This document shows, one piece after another, positions 17,888 to 27,144 of a stretch of 64,000 bases of DNA. The notes beneath the pieces were generated by a model. The model was not told the DNA's origin and made no database searches. It was given only the letters and a program-made list of their open reading frames with translations. Location: positions 89,493-153,492 of the forward strand of contig DATFMP010000022.1 in assembly GCA_035266845.1 (NCBI GenBank), read 5' to 3'. The position numbers and the translations under genes were made by a program. Within the stretch, counting starts at the first letter, position 1, and each line of letters starts with the position of its first letter. This DNA comes from DATFMP01 sp035266845. GTDB taxonomy: Bacteria > SAR324 > JACQKK01.

Positions 17888-18730
17888 ATGAGCACACCTC
17901 GTCACCGATCCGGACCGCGCCGCCGCGAGCGCACAGGGCCCCGCGGCCAGGGCCCCACAACGGGCCTGCTGTGGGGCCTCAACGCCGTGGAGGCCGCCCT
18001 TGAGGCCCAACGGCGCACCCTGCGGGGCCTGCAACTGCGCAGCGGCGCCGACTCGGACAAGCTGACGCACCTGCGCACCCTGGCGCGGGGCCTGGGCCTG
18101 CCCGTGCAGGAGCGGGCCGGGGCGGAGCTGGAGGTGCTGACCCACGGCGGGCACCATCAGGGCGCGGTGCTGGAGTGCGGGCCGCTACCGCTGTTGGACG
18201 AGCACGCCGCCCTGGCCCTGGGGGCTTGGCAACCGCCAGAGCCGGAGGCCTCGGCGCCACCGCCCCCGCTGCTGGTGGCGCTGGACCAAGTGGAAGACCC
18301 CCGCAACCTGGGCGCCGTGGTGCGTTCGGGCGCGGCCTTCGGGGCGGCCGGGCTGGTGGTGCCGCGCGATCATAGCGCGCCGCTCAGCACGGTGGCCGCC
18401 ACGGCCTCGGCGGGAGCACTGGAGCGATTCCCTGTGTACGAGGTGGCGAACCTGGCGCGCTTTCTGGAGCAGGCCAAGCGGCACGGCTTTTGGGTGGCAG
18501 GCACGGGCGCCGAGGGCGGCGAGCCCCTGGCCGGTTACACCCACGACCGGCCCTTGGTGCTGGTGCTGGGCAACGAGGGCCGCGGCTTGCGGCCACTGGT
18601 GGCGCGCTCCTGCGACCTGCTGCTGACCATTCCCCTGCCGGGCCGGGGCATCGGCCCCGCCGCGCCGGAAAGCCTCAACGTCTCCGCCGCCGCGGCCGTG
18701 CTGCTCTACCACCTGATGACGTATCGGTAG
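17888..18730 (+). CDS. rlmB: 23S rRNA 2'-O-ribose methyltransferase, RlmB-like (SpoU/TrmH family)
   Basis: 280 residues. An Arg-rich N-terminal tail precedes the substrate-binding domain (LLWGLNAVEAALEAQRR), then the knotted SPOUT domain: ALDQVEDPRNLGAVVRSG, then LVLGNEGRGL and the closing IPLPGRGIGPAAPESLNVSAAAAVLLYHL. RlmB methylates G2251 in 23S rRNA. Start at ATG 17888; the frame is open upstream. The closing motif normally reads ...ESLNVSVAA. Confidence 0.88.
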   Translation: MSTPRHRSGPRRRERTGPRGQGPTTGLLWGLNAVEAALEAQRRTLRGLQLRSGADSDKLTHLRTLARGLGLPVQERAGAELEVLTHGGHHQGAVLECGPLPLLDEHAALALGAWQPPEPEASAPPPPLLVALDQVEDPRNLGAVVRSGAAFGAAGLVVPRDHSAPLSTVAATASAGALERFPVYEVANLARFLEQAKRHGFWVAGTGAEGGEPLAGYTHDRPLVLVLGNEGRGLRPLVARSCDLLLTIPLPGRGIGPAAPESLNVSAAAAVLLYHLMTYR

Positions 18731-18764
18731 GGCTGCACGGCGCCGTGCCGACTCGCCGGCGTGC

Positions 18765-19154
18765 CTACTTCAGCGAGGAGACATAGTCGGCGAGCAAGTG
18801 CATCTCCTTGTCGCTCAGCACGTCATTCACCTCCGCATGCTGGTTGGCCCCGACACCCTTGCGCTCGCCGGTCTTGTAGGCCCGCAGCACGAGGTACACG
18901 TAGCGCGGCTTCTGCCCGGCGATAATCGGGGTCGTATCCCATTGGGTTGTGCGGCCATCCTCCCCGTGGCAATGCGAGCAGCCTTTGTCGACATAGAGCG
19001 CCTTGGCGTCCGGCTCTGCCGACGGACTGGCGGCAGGGATGAGCAGCAAGCCCGCCAGCAGCGCGGACGGCAGGAGAGCCGCGTGCCGCAGAACCGGTGT
19101 TTTCGACCACAGGCCCCGTATAGCTGCCACGACGACGGCCAATTGCGTGCGCAT
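18765..19154 (-). CDS. class I monoheme cytochrome c
   Basis: 129 residues. A hydrophobic N-terminal segment (about 25-45) acts as signal or anchor. The heme motif is Cys59-Ser-His-Cys62-His63 (KGCSHCHGEDG), and a Met ligand is probably within EMHLLADYVSSLK near the C-terminus, although the Met-His order is unusual. This is a small periplasmic electron carrier. It converges on rlmB, 34 bases away. Confidence 0.85.
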   Translation of the reverse strand: MRTQLAVVVAAIRGLWSKTPVLRHAALLPSALLAGLLLIPAASPSAEPDAKALYVDKGCSHCHGEDGRTTQWDTTPIIAGQKPRYVYLVLRAYKTGERKGVGANQHAEVNDVLSDKEMHLLADYVSSLK

Positions 19155-19470
19155 GTCAGATTCCCCCTTTTGGATCGGACGTAGCGGGCAAGAAACGAGC
19201 GGACGAAAGCCAATCGCTCGCCATTGGAATTTTACCCCGATGGCAAGGGTATGAATTGAAGAAAATCAGAGTGATCGCTTGCCCGGAGATAGGCTTCCGC
19301 GTGGAACCCGCTTTGTCCCGGATTGCCGCGAACACTTTGGCCGACGGCATCCCACCCCGCCTTGCGCGCGAGGCGCGGATGCGGCACGGTTTGGGGGAGA
19401 GGGTGCGCGCCCACCCGCGCGCCTTCCCGACCTGCCTGCTTCCGCCACGCCGACCGAGGGAGAAGCTCCC
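19155..19470. other. 316-bp divergent intergenic region, cytochrome c / phosphofructokinase
   Basis: Contains an AT-richer patch (about 19210-19290). I found no convincing -35/-10 pair, hairpin or small ORF with a ribosome site. Promoters for both divergent genes must lie here. Confidence 0.5.
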
Positions 19471-20730
19471 ATGGCCCACCGCAATGCCGTGTACGCCCAG
19501 TCCGGGGGCGTGACCTCCGTCATCAACGCCTCGGCCTACGGGCTAATCCAGGCCGCCCAGGCCTGTGACTTCATCGGCACGGTGTACGCGGGGCTGGACG
19601 GCATCAACGGCGTGTTGGACGAGCAGCTCATCGACCTGTCCCAGGAAGACCCGCAGGCCATCGAGGCCCTGCGTCACACGCCCGCGGGGGCCTTCGGCTC
19701 GTGCCGCAAGAAGCTGAAGGACCTGGACAAGGACCGGGCCGAGTTCCAGCGCATCCTGGACGTGCTGGCCGCGCACGACGTGGGCTACTTCTTCTACAAT
19801 GGCGGCAACGACTCGATGGATACGGTGGACAAGCTGGCGCGTTACGCCCAGTCCCAGTCCTACCCGCTTCAGGTGATCGGCGTTCCCAAGACTATCGACA
19901 ACGACCTGCCCATCACGGACTGCTGCCCCGGCTTCGGGTCGGTGGCCAAGTACAACACCATTTCCATGCTGGAAGGCGCGATGGACACCGAGTCCATGTA
20001 CCGCGACTCCACCAAGGTGTTCGTGCTGGAGACGATGGGGCGCCATGCGGGCTGGATCGCCGCCTCCACGGGCTTGGCCAGCCGCTCGGAGCGCGACGGG
20101 CCGCACCTGATCCTGCTGCCGGAGGTGCCCTTCGACAAGGCGAAGTTCCTGGGGGCCGTGGACGGGACGGTGAAGAAGCTGGGCTACTGCGCGATCACGG
20201 TCTCCGAGGGCGCCCAGGATGCGGAGGGGCACTTCCTCTCCGAATCGGGCGGGCAGGATGCCTTCGGGCATACGCAGCTCGGCGGGGCCGGCGTGTTCAT
20301 CCAGGAGCTGATCAAGTCCGAGCTGAAGCTGAAAGTACACGGGGCCGTGCTGGACTACTGCCAGCGCTCCGGGCGGCACCTGGCGTCGAAGGTGGATGTG
20401 GAGCAGGCCATCGCCTGCGGCGCCCACGCCGTGAAGCTGGCCGGCGAGGGCCTGACGGGCCGGATGGTCACCATCCAGCGCGACGGCGAGGAGCCCTACC
20501 GCTGGTCCGTGGGCCACACGGAGGCCGCCAACATCGCCAACCAGGAGAAGCTGCTGCCGCGGGAGTTCATCCGTGAGGACGGCTTCCACGTGACCGAGGG
20601 CTTCCGGCGCTACTGCCTGCCGCTGATCCAGGGCGAGGACTACCCGCCTTACGAGCAAGGCCTGCCCGCCTATCGCCGGATGAAAAAGACCCTGGCGCCG
20701 CGGAAGCTGGCGGCCCGGCAAAAGGCCTGA
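19471..20730 (+). CDS. pfp: 6-phosphofructokinase, probably pyrophosphate-dependent
   Basis: 419 residues. The phosphoryl-donor site reads YNGGNDSMDT with Asp114, where ATP-dependent enzymes have Gly in GGDGS, and the next motif is PKTIDNDL with Lys140, where ATP enzymes have Gly. Both changes are diagnostic of PPi-PFK. The catalytic Asp is in TIDND. It catalyses the reversible PPi-dependent phosphorylation of fructose 6-phosphate. Start at ATG 19471 after cgaccgagggag. gpsA follows 28 bases later, linking triose metabolism to glycerol 3-phosphate. Confidence 0.88.
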   Translation: MAHRNAVYAQSGGVTSVINASAYGLIQAAQACDFIGTVYAGLDGINGVLDEQLIDLSQEDPQAIEALRHTPAGAFGSCRKKLKDLDKDRAEFQRILDVLAAHDVGYFFYNGGNDSMDTVDKLARYAQSQSYPLQVIGVPKTIDNDLPITDCCPGFGSVAKYNTISMLEGAMDTESMYRDSTKVFVLETMGRHAGWIAASTGLASRSERDGPHLILLPEVPFDKAKFLGAVDGTVKKLGYCAITVSEGAQDAEGHFLSESGGQDAFGHTQLGGAGVFIQELIKSELKLKVHGAVLDYCQRSGRHLASKVDVEQAIACGAHAVKLAGEGLTGRMVTIQRDGEEPYRWSVGHTEAANIANQEKLLPREFIREDGFHVTEGFRRYCLPLIQGEDYPPYEQGLPAYRRMKKTLAPRKLAARQKA

Positions 20731-20758
20731 GGCCCGCCGGATTGGCGGCGAACAACCC

Positions 20759-21775
20759 ATGCAGATCACCGTCCTCTCCGCAGGCACCTGGGGCATCAGC
20801 CTGGCGGCGCTGCTGCACCACAAGGGGCACAGCGTGCGTGTGTGGGAATTCGCCCAGAGCGTGGTGGACGAGCTGCTGCGCACGCGGCGCCACCCCAAGC
20901 TGGCGGACTTCGAGATTCCCGGACCCATCGCCATCGACACGGACCTGCGGGCCATGCTGGCCGGCGCAGAGGCGGTGGTGTGCGCCGTGCCGGCGGCGCA
21001 CCTGCGCGCCACGTGCAAGCGGGCGCGGGCGGAGGGCTATGCCGGGCAGCCCTTCGTGATCTGCTCCAAGGGCATCGAGCAGGGCACGCTGGACCTGATG
21101 CACGAGGTGGCCGCGCAGGAACTGGGCGCCGGAGCCCGGAGCCACATCGTGCTGCTCTCCGGCCCCAGCCATGCCGAGGAGGTCTCGCGGGGGCTGCCCA
21201 CGGCCGTCACCGTGGCCGGGGAGTCCCTGGCCGAGGCCGAGGCCGTGCAGGCGCTGTTCATGACCCCGCGCTTCCGCGTCTACACCCAGACGGATCTGGT
21301 GGGGGTGGAGCTGGGCGCGGCGTTGAAGAACGTGATCGCCATTGCCTGCGGCATCTCGGACGGCCTGGGCTTCGGCGACAACGCCAAGGCGGGGCTGGTC
21401 ACACGGGGGCTGGCGGAGATCCTGCGACTGGGCTTGGTGATGGGCGCCCGCGCCGAGACGTTCTACGGGCTGGCGGGCATGGGCGATCTGGTGGTGACCT
21501 GCATGAGCCGCCACAGCCGCAACTGGAAGTTCGGCTCGCTGATCGGCCAGGGCCGCAATTCCGAGCAGGCCCTGGCGGAGGTGGGCATGGTGGTGGAGGG
21601 CTACTACACCGTGCAGGCGGCCGAGGCCCTGGCCCGCCGGGAAGCCGTGGAAATGCCCATCACGGAGGCAGTGGCGGCGGTGCTGTTCAAGGGGCTCAAG
21701 CCCCTGGAGGCCGTCTCGGGCCTGATGCTGCGCGACCCCAAGAGCGAGCTGGTGCGCGACCCGCGCGGATCGTAG
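20759..21775 (+). CDS. gpsA: glycerol-3-phosphate dehydrogenase [NAD(P)+]
   Basis: 338 residues. The nucleotide-binding loop reads VLSAGTWGISLAALL (usual GAGSWGTAL; the first Gly is Ser here). CSKGIE, SGPSHAEEV, ELGAALKNVIAIACGISDGLGFGDNAKA and the GMGDLVVTC motifs are all present. It makes sn-glycerol 3-phosphate from dihydroxyacetone phosphate for phospholipid synthesis in the cytosol. Probably co-transcribed with the phosphofructokinase gene. Confidence 0.93.
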   Translation: MQITVLSAGTWGISLAALLHHKGHSVRVWEFAQSVVDELLRTRRHPKLADFEIPGPIAIDTDLRAMLAGAEAVVCAVPAAHLRATCKRARAEGYAGQPFVICSKGIEQGTLDLMHEVAAQELGAGARSHIVLLSGPSHAEEVSRGLPTAVTVAGESLAEAEAVQALFMTPRFRVYTQTDLVGVELGAALKNVIAIACGISDGLGFGDNAKAGLVTRGLAEILRLGLVMGARAETFYGLAGMGDLVVTCMSRHSRNWKFGSLIGQGRNSEQALAEVGMVVEGYYTVQAAEALARREAVEMPITEAVAAVLFKGLKPLEAVSGLMLRDPKSELVRDPRGS

Positions 21776-21903
21776 CCAAGGCAGACGGCTGGATCCCCGC
21801 GCATGGGCGCTCGCGCCGCGTGCGATGGGCCACAAGCCGCCGCTGGGGCCGATGCGCGGGACAAGGCCGCGATTCGAGGCTTGCCAAGCGTCGCCAATCA
21901 TAA

Positions 21904-21932
21904 TAGACAATTGCGGCAACGCGGATCAAAAT
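21904..21932 (+). promoter_or_regulatory. putative sigma70-type promoter of the ABC ATPase gene
   Basis: TAGACA, 17 bases, CAAAAT. The -35 box has one mismatch from TTGACA and the -10 two from TATAAT, with optimal spacing. It lies about 105 bases before the start codon at 22038, in the 262-bp gap after gpsA. Confidence 0.4.
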
Positions 21933-22037
21933 GTTGGGGCGCAAAAAGGGGAGCCGTTTGCCCTGCCGATCTATCTCGGCAGAGGAACGGACTCGCGCAT
22001 CCTGGCCAATCGTAAGAGCAGAGGGGATTAGACAACG

Positions 22038-23132
22038 ATGGCTCGTGTTCTGCTGAACAACATCCGCAAGGAATTCGACCGCACCGAGGTGGTGCACGGC
22101 ATCAGCCTGGACATCGCCCACAACGAATTCGTCGTGCTGGTCGGCCCTTCGGGCTGTGGCAAGAGCACCACGCTGCGGATGGTCGCGGGGCTGGAGGAGA
22201 TCACGGATGGCGAGATCTACATCGGCGACCGGATGATCAACGACGTGCCGCCGAAAGATCGCGACATCGCGATGGTGTTCCAGAATTACGCCCTGTACCC
22301 CCACATGACGGTGTTCGAAAACATGTCCTTCGGGCTGCGCCTGCGCCGGACGCCCAAGGAGGAGATCAAGCGCCGCGTGGAGGAGGCCGCTGATATCCTC
22401 AACATCCGCGAGCTGCTGGATCGCCGGCCGCGCCAGCTTTCCGGCGGGCAGCGCCAGCGCGTGGCCATGGGCCGGGCCATCGTGCGGCTGCCGCAGGTGT
22501 TCCTGTTCGATGAGCCGCTCTCGAACCTGGACGCCAAGCTGCGCGTGCAGATGCGCACGGAGATCAAGAAGATTCACCAGCGCGTGCAGACCACCATCGT
22601 TTACGTGACCCACGACCAGGTGGAGGCGATGACGCTGGCGGACCGCATCGTGGTGATGAACGCGGGCAACATCGAACAGGTGGGCACGCCGCAGGAGATG
22701 TACGAGACGCCCGCCACGCGTTTCGTGGCCGGGTTCATCGGCTCGCCCGCCATGAACTTCATTCCGTGCCAAGTGGTGGCAAACGGCGGGGTTGCGATCA
22801 AGTTCAACGAGAACCTGAGCCTGCCCGTCCCGGAAGACCGGGTGGACCGCTACAAGCCCTTCGCCGACCAGGATATGATCTTCGGCATCCGCCCGGAGCA
22901 CCTGACGGAGAAGAAGGCGCACACCAACAACGCCATGACGGACTTCAAGTCCCCAGTGGACGTGCTGGAGCCGATGGGGATGGACACCATGGTCTTTACC
23001 ATCATCAATGGCGAGGACGTCTGCGCCCGTTCGACTCCCAATGCGGTCGCGCCGGTGGGCCAGAATATGGATTTTTCCATCGACATGTCGCGGATGCACC
23101 TCATCGACCCGCGGACGGACAAGGTCGTCTAG
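22038..23132 (+). CDS. ABC transporter ATP-binding protein, UgpC/MalK-like
   Basis: 364 residues. Walker A GPSGCGKSTT, Q-loop VFQNYALYPHMTV, signature LSGGQRQRVAMGRAI and Walker B LFDEPLSNLDAKLR, followed by a C-terminal TOBE region typical of ATPases for sugar, polyol or glycerol-phosphate importers (CUT1). The binding protein and two permeases follow after a 389-bp gap and their own promoter, so this gene is the fourth component of that importer. Confidence 0.92.
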   Translation: MARVLLNNIRKEFDRTEVVHGISLDIAHNEFVVLVGPSGCGKSTTLRMVAGLEEITDGEIYIGDRMINDVPPKDRDIAMVFQNYALYPHMTVFENMSFGLRLRRTPKEEIKRRVEEAADILNIRELLDRRPRQLSGGQRQRVAMGRAIVRLPQVFLFDEPLSNLDAKLRVQMRTEIKKIHQRVQTTIVYVTHDQVEAMTLADRIVVMNAGNIEQVGTPQEMYETPATRFVAGFIGSPAMNFIPCQVVANGGVAIKFNENLSLPVPEDRVDRYKPFADQDMIFGIRPEHLTEKKAHTNNAMTDFKSPVDVLEPMGMDTMVFTIINGEDVCARSTPNAVAPVGQNMDFSIDMSRMHLIDPRTDKVV

Positions 23133-23521
23133 CAACCCTCATTGCAGGTCGCTCCGGACCCGGGGCGACCCCGCCACCCGTGCAGCGCCACCCGGCATGC
23201 TCGGTCTTTCCGATTGTTGTGCGTGCAAGGCGCTGGTTTGCCCGGCGTGACGGTGTGCTCTGCGCGGAAATGCGCCTCCAGAGCCGGTTTCAGCGCAGCG
23301 AGCGGCGGGATCGCAGTTGACACCCCCGGCCAATCGGCCTAAAACCGGAACACACGCAAAGCTCTAATTGATGTCCGGTGCACGACGTCGTCGCATTGCG
23401 TGACGGCAGGTTCGGTGGCCATTGCGCCGCCGCGGCCTGCGCCCCCGCATCGGGCCCGTTCCGTCGCCTGTCCGGAACGGCCCGCCTCCTCCAGTCCAGA
23501 CACGGCAAGGGGAAAAAGAGG
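23133..23521. other. 389-bp intergenic region with promoter and long leader
   Basis: Separates the importer ATPase gene from the binding-protein gene. It holds a good promoter at 23317-23345, followed by about 170 bases of untranslated leader. I see no known riboswitch fold and no credible ORF. Confidence 0.5.
23317..23345 (+). promoter_or_regulatory. sigma70-type promoter of the solute-binding protein gene
   Basis: TTGACA, 17 bases, TAAAAC: a perfect -35 box, ideal spacing and a 4/6 -10 box. Transcription would start near 23352, giving a leader of about 170 bases before ATG 23522. The spacer contains a ccggccaatcgg palindromic word. Confidence 0.6.
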
Positions 23522-24886
23522 ATGAAGATCAAACGCACGCAGTCCAGCCTGACGCGCAGGCAGTTTCTGAAGACCGCTGCCGCCACAGGGGCGGTCGTGG
23601 CGGCCGGCGCGCCCTATGCCAAGACCTCCTATTCCGCCGGCAAGCTTGCTGTGGGCCTTTGGGACCACTGGGTGCCCGGCGCCAACGACGTATCCCGCGC
23701 CATCATCATGGAGTGGGGCAAGAAGAACAACGTGGAGATGACGGTCGACTACATTACCTCCATCGGCCAGAAGCAGGAACTGACGATCGCCGCGGAATCC
23801 CGTGCGCGGACGGGCCACGACGTGATGGACCTGCCCACGTGGCAGACGGCGCTGTATGCCGATACGTTCGAGCCCCTGGACGACGTGGTCGCCGAGCAGA
23901 TCAAGCGGCACGGCGAGCTGGCCCCCACGGCGGAGTTCCTGGGCAAGATCGAGGGCGTGTGGCGCTCGGCCCCGGGCCCAATCGGCGGCCACAGCTACCC
24001 GATGGTCTCGCGGCTGGACTACTTCAAGCGCTACGCGGGCGTGGATCTGCGCAAGATCTTCCCCAACAGCCCCAATCGCGATGCCCGGCTGGTGGACGAG
24101 TGGAACTACGACAACTTCCTGGTGCACTGCCAGAAGTTGTTCAAGGCGGGGCATGCCTTCGGCAATCCCATCGGACCCACCAGCGACTCGCAGGACTGGC
24201 TGTGCCCGCTGTTCGCGTCCTTCGGCGCTTACCCGATGGATGCCAAGGGCGAGATCACGATCGACACGGACGCCACGCGCATGGCGCTGGAGTACATGAA
24301 GAAGCTGACGGCCGCCATGCCGCCGGACGTGTATGCGTGGGACGATGCGGGCAACAACCGCTGGCTCGTCTCGGGCAAGGGCTCGGCCATCCAGAATCCG
24401 CCCAGCGCCTGGACGGTGGCCAAGCGCGACCGGCCGGAGGTCGCCGCGCAGATCTGGCACCACGACGTGCCGAAGGGCCCCAAAGGCCGCCATCGCGGCG
24501 CATTGCCGCGGCACATGGGGGTCTGGAACTTCGCCAACAACAAGAGCGCGGCCAAGGACCTGATCCTGCACATGCTGGACAAGGATTCAGCTTACCGGCT
24601 GATCACGGCCAGCCAGGGCTACGACATCCCGCAGACCATCGCGTACCGCAAGCACCCGATCTGGGTCGACATCGGGCCGCCCAAAGGCGGGCAGTACAAT
24701 TATCCGCTGCGCGGCGACGAGACGATCATGGTCGGCGGCTTCCCGGCTCCGCCTCGCATGGCGGCGCTGATCTACACCCAGGCGCTGATTCCCACGCTGG
24801 TGGCCAAGGTCACCGCCGGCGGCGAATCCATGGACAGCGCCATCAAGTGGGCCATCAACGAGTTGGAGGGGTACCAGCGCGCCTAG
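23522..24886 (+). CDS. Tat-exported ABC transporter solute-binding protein (family 1)
   Basis: 454 residues. The N-terminus is a twin-arginine signal (LTRRQFLKTAAATGAVVAAGAP), so the protein is exported folded. The mature part follows the large family-1 (sugar-type) extracellular binding protein pattern. Start at ATG 23522; frame open upstream from 23378. It is followed by two permease genes and preceded by the ATPase gene, making a complete CUT1-type importer. Ligand not predictable; members bind sugars, polyols or related organics. Confidence 0.88.
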   Translation: MKIKRTQSSLTRRQFLKTAAATGAVVAAGAPYAKTSYSAGKLAVGLWDHWVPGANDVSRAIIMEWGKKNNVEMTVDYITSIGQKQELTIAAESRARTGHDVMDLPTWQTALYADTFEPLDDVVAEQIKRHGELAPTAEFLGKIEGVWRSAPGPIGGHSYPMVSRLDYFKRYAGVDLRKIFPNSPNRDARLVDEWNYDNFLVHCQKLFKAGHAFGNPIGPTSDSQDWLCPLFASFGAYPMDAKGEITIDTDATRMALEYMKKLTAAMPPDVYAWDDAGNNRWLVSGKGSAIQNPPSAWTVAKRDRPEVAAQIWHHDVPKGPKGRHRGALPRHMGVWNFANNKSAAKDLILHMLDKDSAYRLITASQGYDIPQTIAYRKHPIWVDIGPPKGGQYNYPLRGDETIMVGGFPAPPRMAALIYTQALIPTLVAKVTAGGESMDSAIKWAINELEGYQRA

Positions 24887-25026
24887 CCGCGCTGCACCTG
24901 CCGTAGGCGTTGGACGCACGTCGGGGTGGGCCACCGGCCTGCCCCGGCCAGTCTGGGAGGGCGGCGGCGCGCGGATTGCCGCGCACCGGACCCGACCTCC
25001 CGCCTCCTCTACCCGTGGTGTCGCCC

Positions 25027-25965
25027 ATGACCCAACCCGTCGTTCGCGAGTCCGGGGGCCTCGGAATCCCTGCCGGGGAGCGGGCCAGTCGGTTTCAGCG
25101 CTTCATGTGGCGCCGCTCGACACTGGCCGTCGTGCTCGTGCTGCCGCTGGTGATCATCATCACCGGCTTGGTGGTGTACCCGTTTTTCTATTCGCTATAC
25201 CTGAGCACCCTAAACCGGCGGGAAACCCAGTTCGTGGGACTGGGGAACTTCCGGTTCCTGTTCAACCGGGACACGTTCTGGATGGTGGTGCGCCAGTCCG
25301 TCCTGTTCGCCCTGACGGCCGTGGCCTTCAAGGCGATGATCGGCTTCGTGCTGGCCCACGTCATCAATGTGCTGCCGGACAAACGCCAGCGGCTCTGGCG
25401 CGGCATGATGCTGGTGCCGTGGGTGATGCCGCCCGCGCTCAGCACGCTAGGCTGGTGGTGGCTCTTCGACCCCACCTACAGCGCGTTCAACTGGATCCTG
25501 GGCACGCTGTTCGGGGCCCACGTAGCGTGGTTGAGCGACCCCGGCTGGGCCCGCTTCTCGGTGATTCTGGTCAATGTGTGGTATGGCGCGCCGTTCTTCC
25601 TGATCATGTACCTGGCGGCGCTCAAATCGGTGCCGCCGGACCTGTATGAGGCCGCCGACATCGACGGCGCAAGCGCGGTTCAGAAGCTGCGGCACGTGAC
25701 CTTGCCGATGATGCGCAACATCATCTCGATCACGGTGCTGTTCTCCACCATCGTGACATTCGCCAACTTCGATATCGTGCGCGTGCTGACCCAGGGCGGG
25801 CCACGTAACACCACGCACCTGTTCGGCACCTGGTCGTTCAAGATCGGCATCGAAGGCGGCGACGTGCCGTTGGGCGCTTCGGTGTCCCTCTTCATGTTCC
25901 CGATCCTGGCCGTGCTGGCGTTCTTCATTCTGCGGAACGTGCGCAAGCGCACGGCGGAGGTGTGA
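25027..25965 (+). CDS. ABC transporter permease, MalF/UgpA-like
   Basis: 312 residues with six predicted membrane segments, the first at about 37-60. The EAA loop contacting the ATPase reads EAADIDGASAVQKLRHVTLPMM. Start at ATG 25027 (MTQPVVRE). It forms the membrane channel with the following permease; the two genes overlap at TGATG. Confidence 0.92.
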   Translation: MTQPVVRESGGLGIPAGERASRFQRFMWRRSTLAVVLVLPLVIIITGLVVYPFFYSLYLSTLNRRETQFVGLGNFRFLFNRDTFWMVVRQSVLFALTAVAFKAMIGFVLAHVINVLPDKRQRLWRGMMLVPWVMPPALSTLGWWWLFDPTYSAFNWILGTLFGAHVAWLSDPGWARFSVILVNVWYGAPFFLIMYLAALKSVPPDLYEAADIDGASAVQKLRHVTLPMMRNIISITVLFSTIVTFANFDIVRVLTQGGPRNTTHLFGTWSFKIGIEGGDVPLGASVSLFMFPILAVLAFFILRNVRKRTAEV

Positions 25966-26822
25966 TGTTCTCTTCGAGCATGCGAACGAACCGCCGCTGG
26001 GCGCTGCTGCTGGCCTACGCGTGTCTGGCGGTGTTTGCGGTGTTCACGCTGTTTCCGCCCTACTACATGCTGATCACCTCGTTGAAGACCAACGAGGAGA
26101 TCGCGGCGCAGGCGGGCATTCCGCTGATCATCCAGGACGGGCCGACGCTGTTTCACTACATCGACCTGCTCACCAACACCTATTTCCTGGTCTACTTCAA
26201 GAACACGATCATCGTGACCGTGATCTCCGTGGGCGTCTCCATGTTCGTGAGCGTGCTGGCGGGCTATTCGCTGGCGCGCATGCGGTTCTGGGGCTCCACG
26301 GTGATGGCCACGGGGGTGTTCCTGACCTACCTGGTGCCTGAGACGCTGCTGTTCATCCCGCTGTTCAAGGTGATCGGCGCGATGCACCTGCTCAACACGT
26401 ACTGGGCGCTGGTGGTCGTGTTCCCCACACTGGCCGTGCCCTTCTGCACGTGGATCCTGATCGGCTACTTCTCGTCCATCCCCAAAGAGCTGGACGAGGC
26501 GGCGCTGATCGACGGGGCCAGCCACCTGCAGATGCTGGTGAAGATCTTCATCCCCGTGGCCATGCCGGGCATCATCGCGGCCACCATCTTCGCCTTCACG
26601 GTGTCGTGGGCCAACTTCCTGTACCCGATGGCGTTCATCTACTCCAACGACCAGAACGTACTCACCGCCGGCACGGTGACCACGCTGATCCGCGGGGACG
26701 TGTTCCACTGGGGCGGCCTGATGTCCGGCGCCCTGCTGGCCGCGGCGCCACCGGTGATCCTGTACGCGTTCCTGATGGACTACTACATCTCCGGGCTCAC
26801 CACCGGCGCCACCAAGGGCTAG
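25965..26822 (+). CDS. ABC transporter permease, MalG/UgpE-like
   Basis: 285 residues with six membrane segments and EAA loop EAALIDGASHLQMLVKIFIPVAMPG. ATG 25965 overlaps the previous stop by one base; GTG 25962 is an alternative start. It is the last gene of the importer operon and is followed by a hairpin-rich repeat that probably terminates transcription. Confidence 0.92.
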   Translation: MFSSSMRTNRRWALLLAYACLAVFAVFTLFPPYYMLITSLKTNEEIAAQAGIPLIIQDGPTLFHYIDLLTNTYFLVYFKNTIIVTVISVGVSMFVSVLAGYSLARMRFWGSTVMATGVFLTYLVPETLLFIPLFKVIGAMHLLNTYWALVVVFPTLAVPFCTWILIGYFSSIPKELDEAALIDGASHLQMLVKIFIPVAMPGIIAATIFAFTVSWANFLYPMAFIYSNDQNVLTAGTVTTLIRGDVFHWGGLMSGALLAAAPPVILYAFLMDYYISGLTTGATKG

Positions 26823-26844
26823 GCTGCCTATTGAAACGCATTTC

Positions 26845-27098
26845 GGTCATGGGGGCTTTGCCCCCATACCCCCACCAGGGAGCGGGACTCCCTGGGCCCT
26901 GTTTGCGGGCGAGACCGCGCCAGCCTTGGTCAAGTTTCGTATCGGGGGCGCGGGGGCCTTCGGTCCCCACATCGGAATTCTCGTGTTTTCCAGCGGCCCC
27001 GCCGCTGGAAAACGCATTTCCAAACTGGACCTGATCAGGCAGCACGGCCGACGGTTCCAAGGGGGCAGCGCTCCCTTGGGCACCTTCACCTAGTGTTG
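26845..27098. repeat. hairpin-cassette repeat, copy at 26.9 kb
   Basis: An about 250-bp non-coding element built from consecutive hairpins: gggggctttgccccc, ccagggagcgggactccctgg-type, and a perfect 13-bp stem with 3-base loop at 26985-27013. It is alignable with 63480-63680, sharing the order of hairpins and linkers such as the ccccaccagggagcgg block and the tttgcggg linker. It ends with CTAGTGTTG at 27090-27098, the same word that starts the repeat at 63675. Likely also a terminator for the importer operon. Confidence 0.8.
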
Positions 27099-27144
27099 GA
27101 CTGGGAGGTTGGGGCCCGCGGGCCCCGACTTGCGGTGCGGCAGC

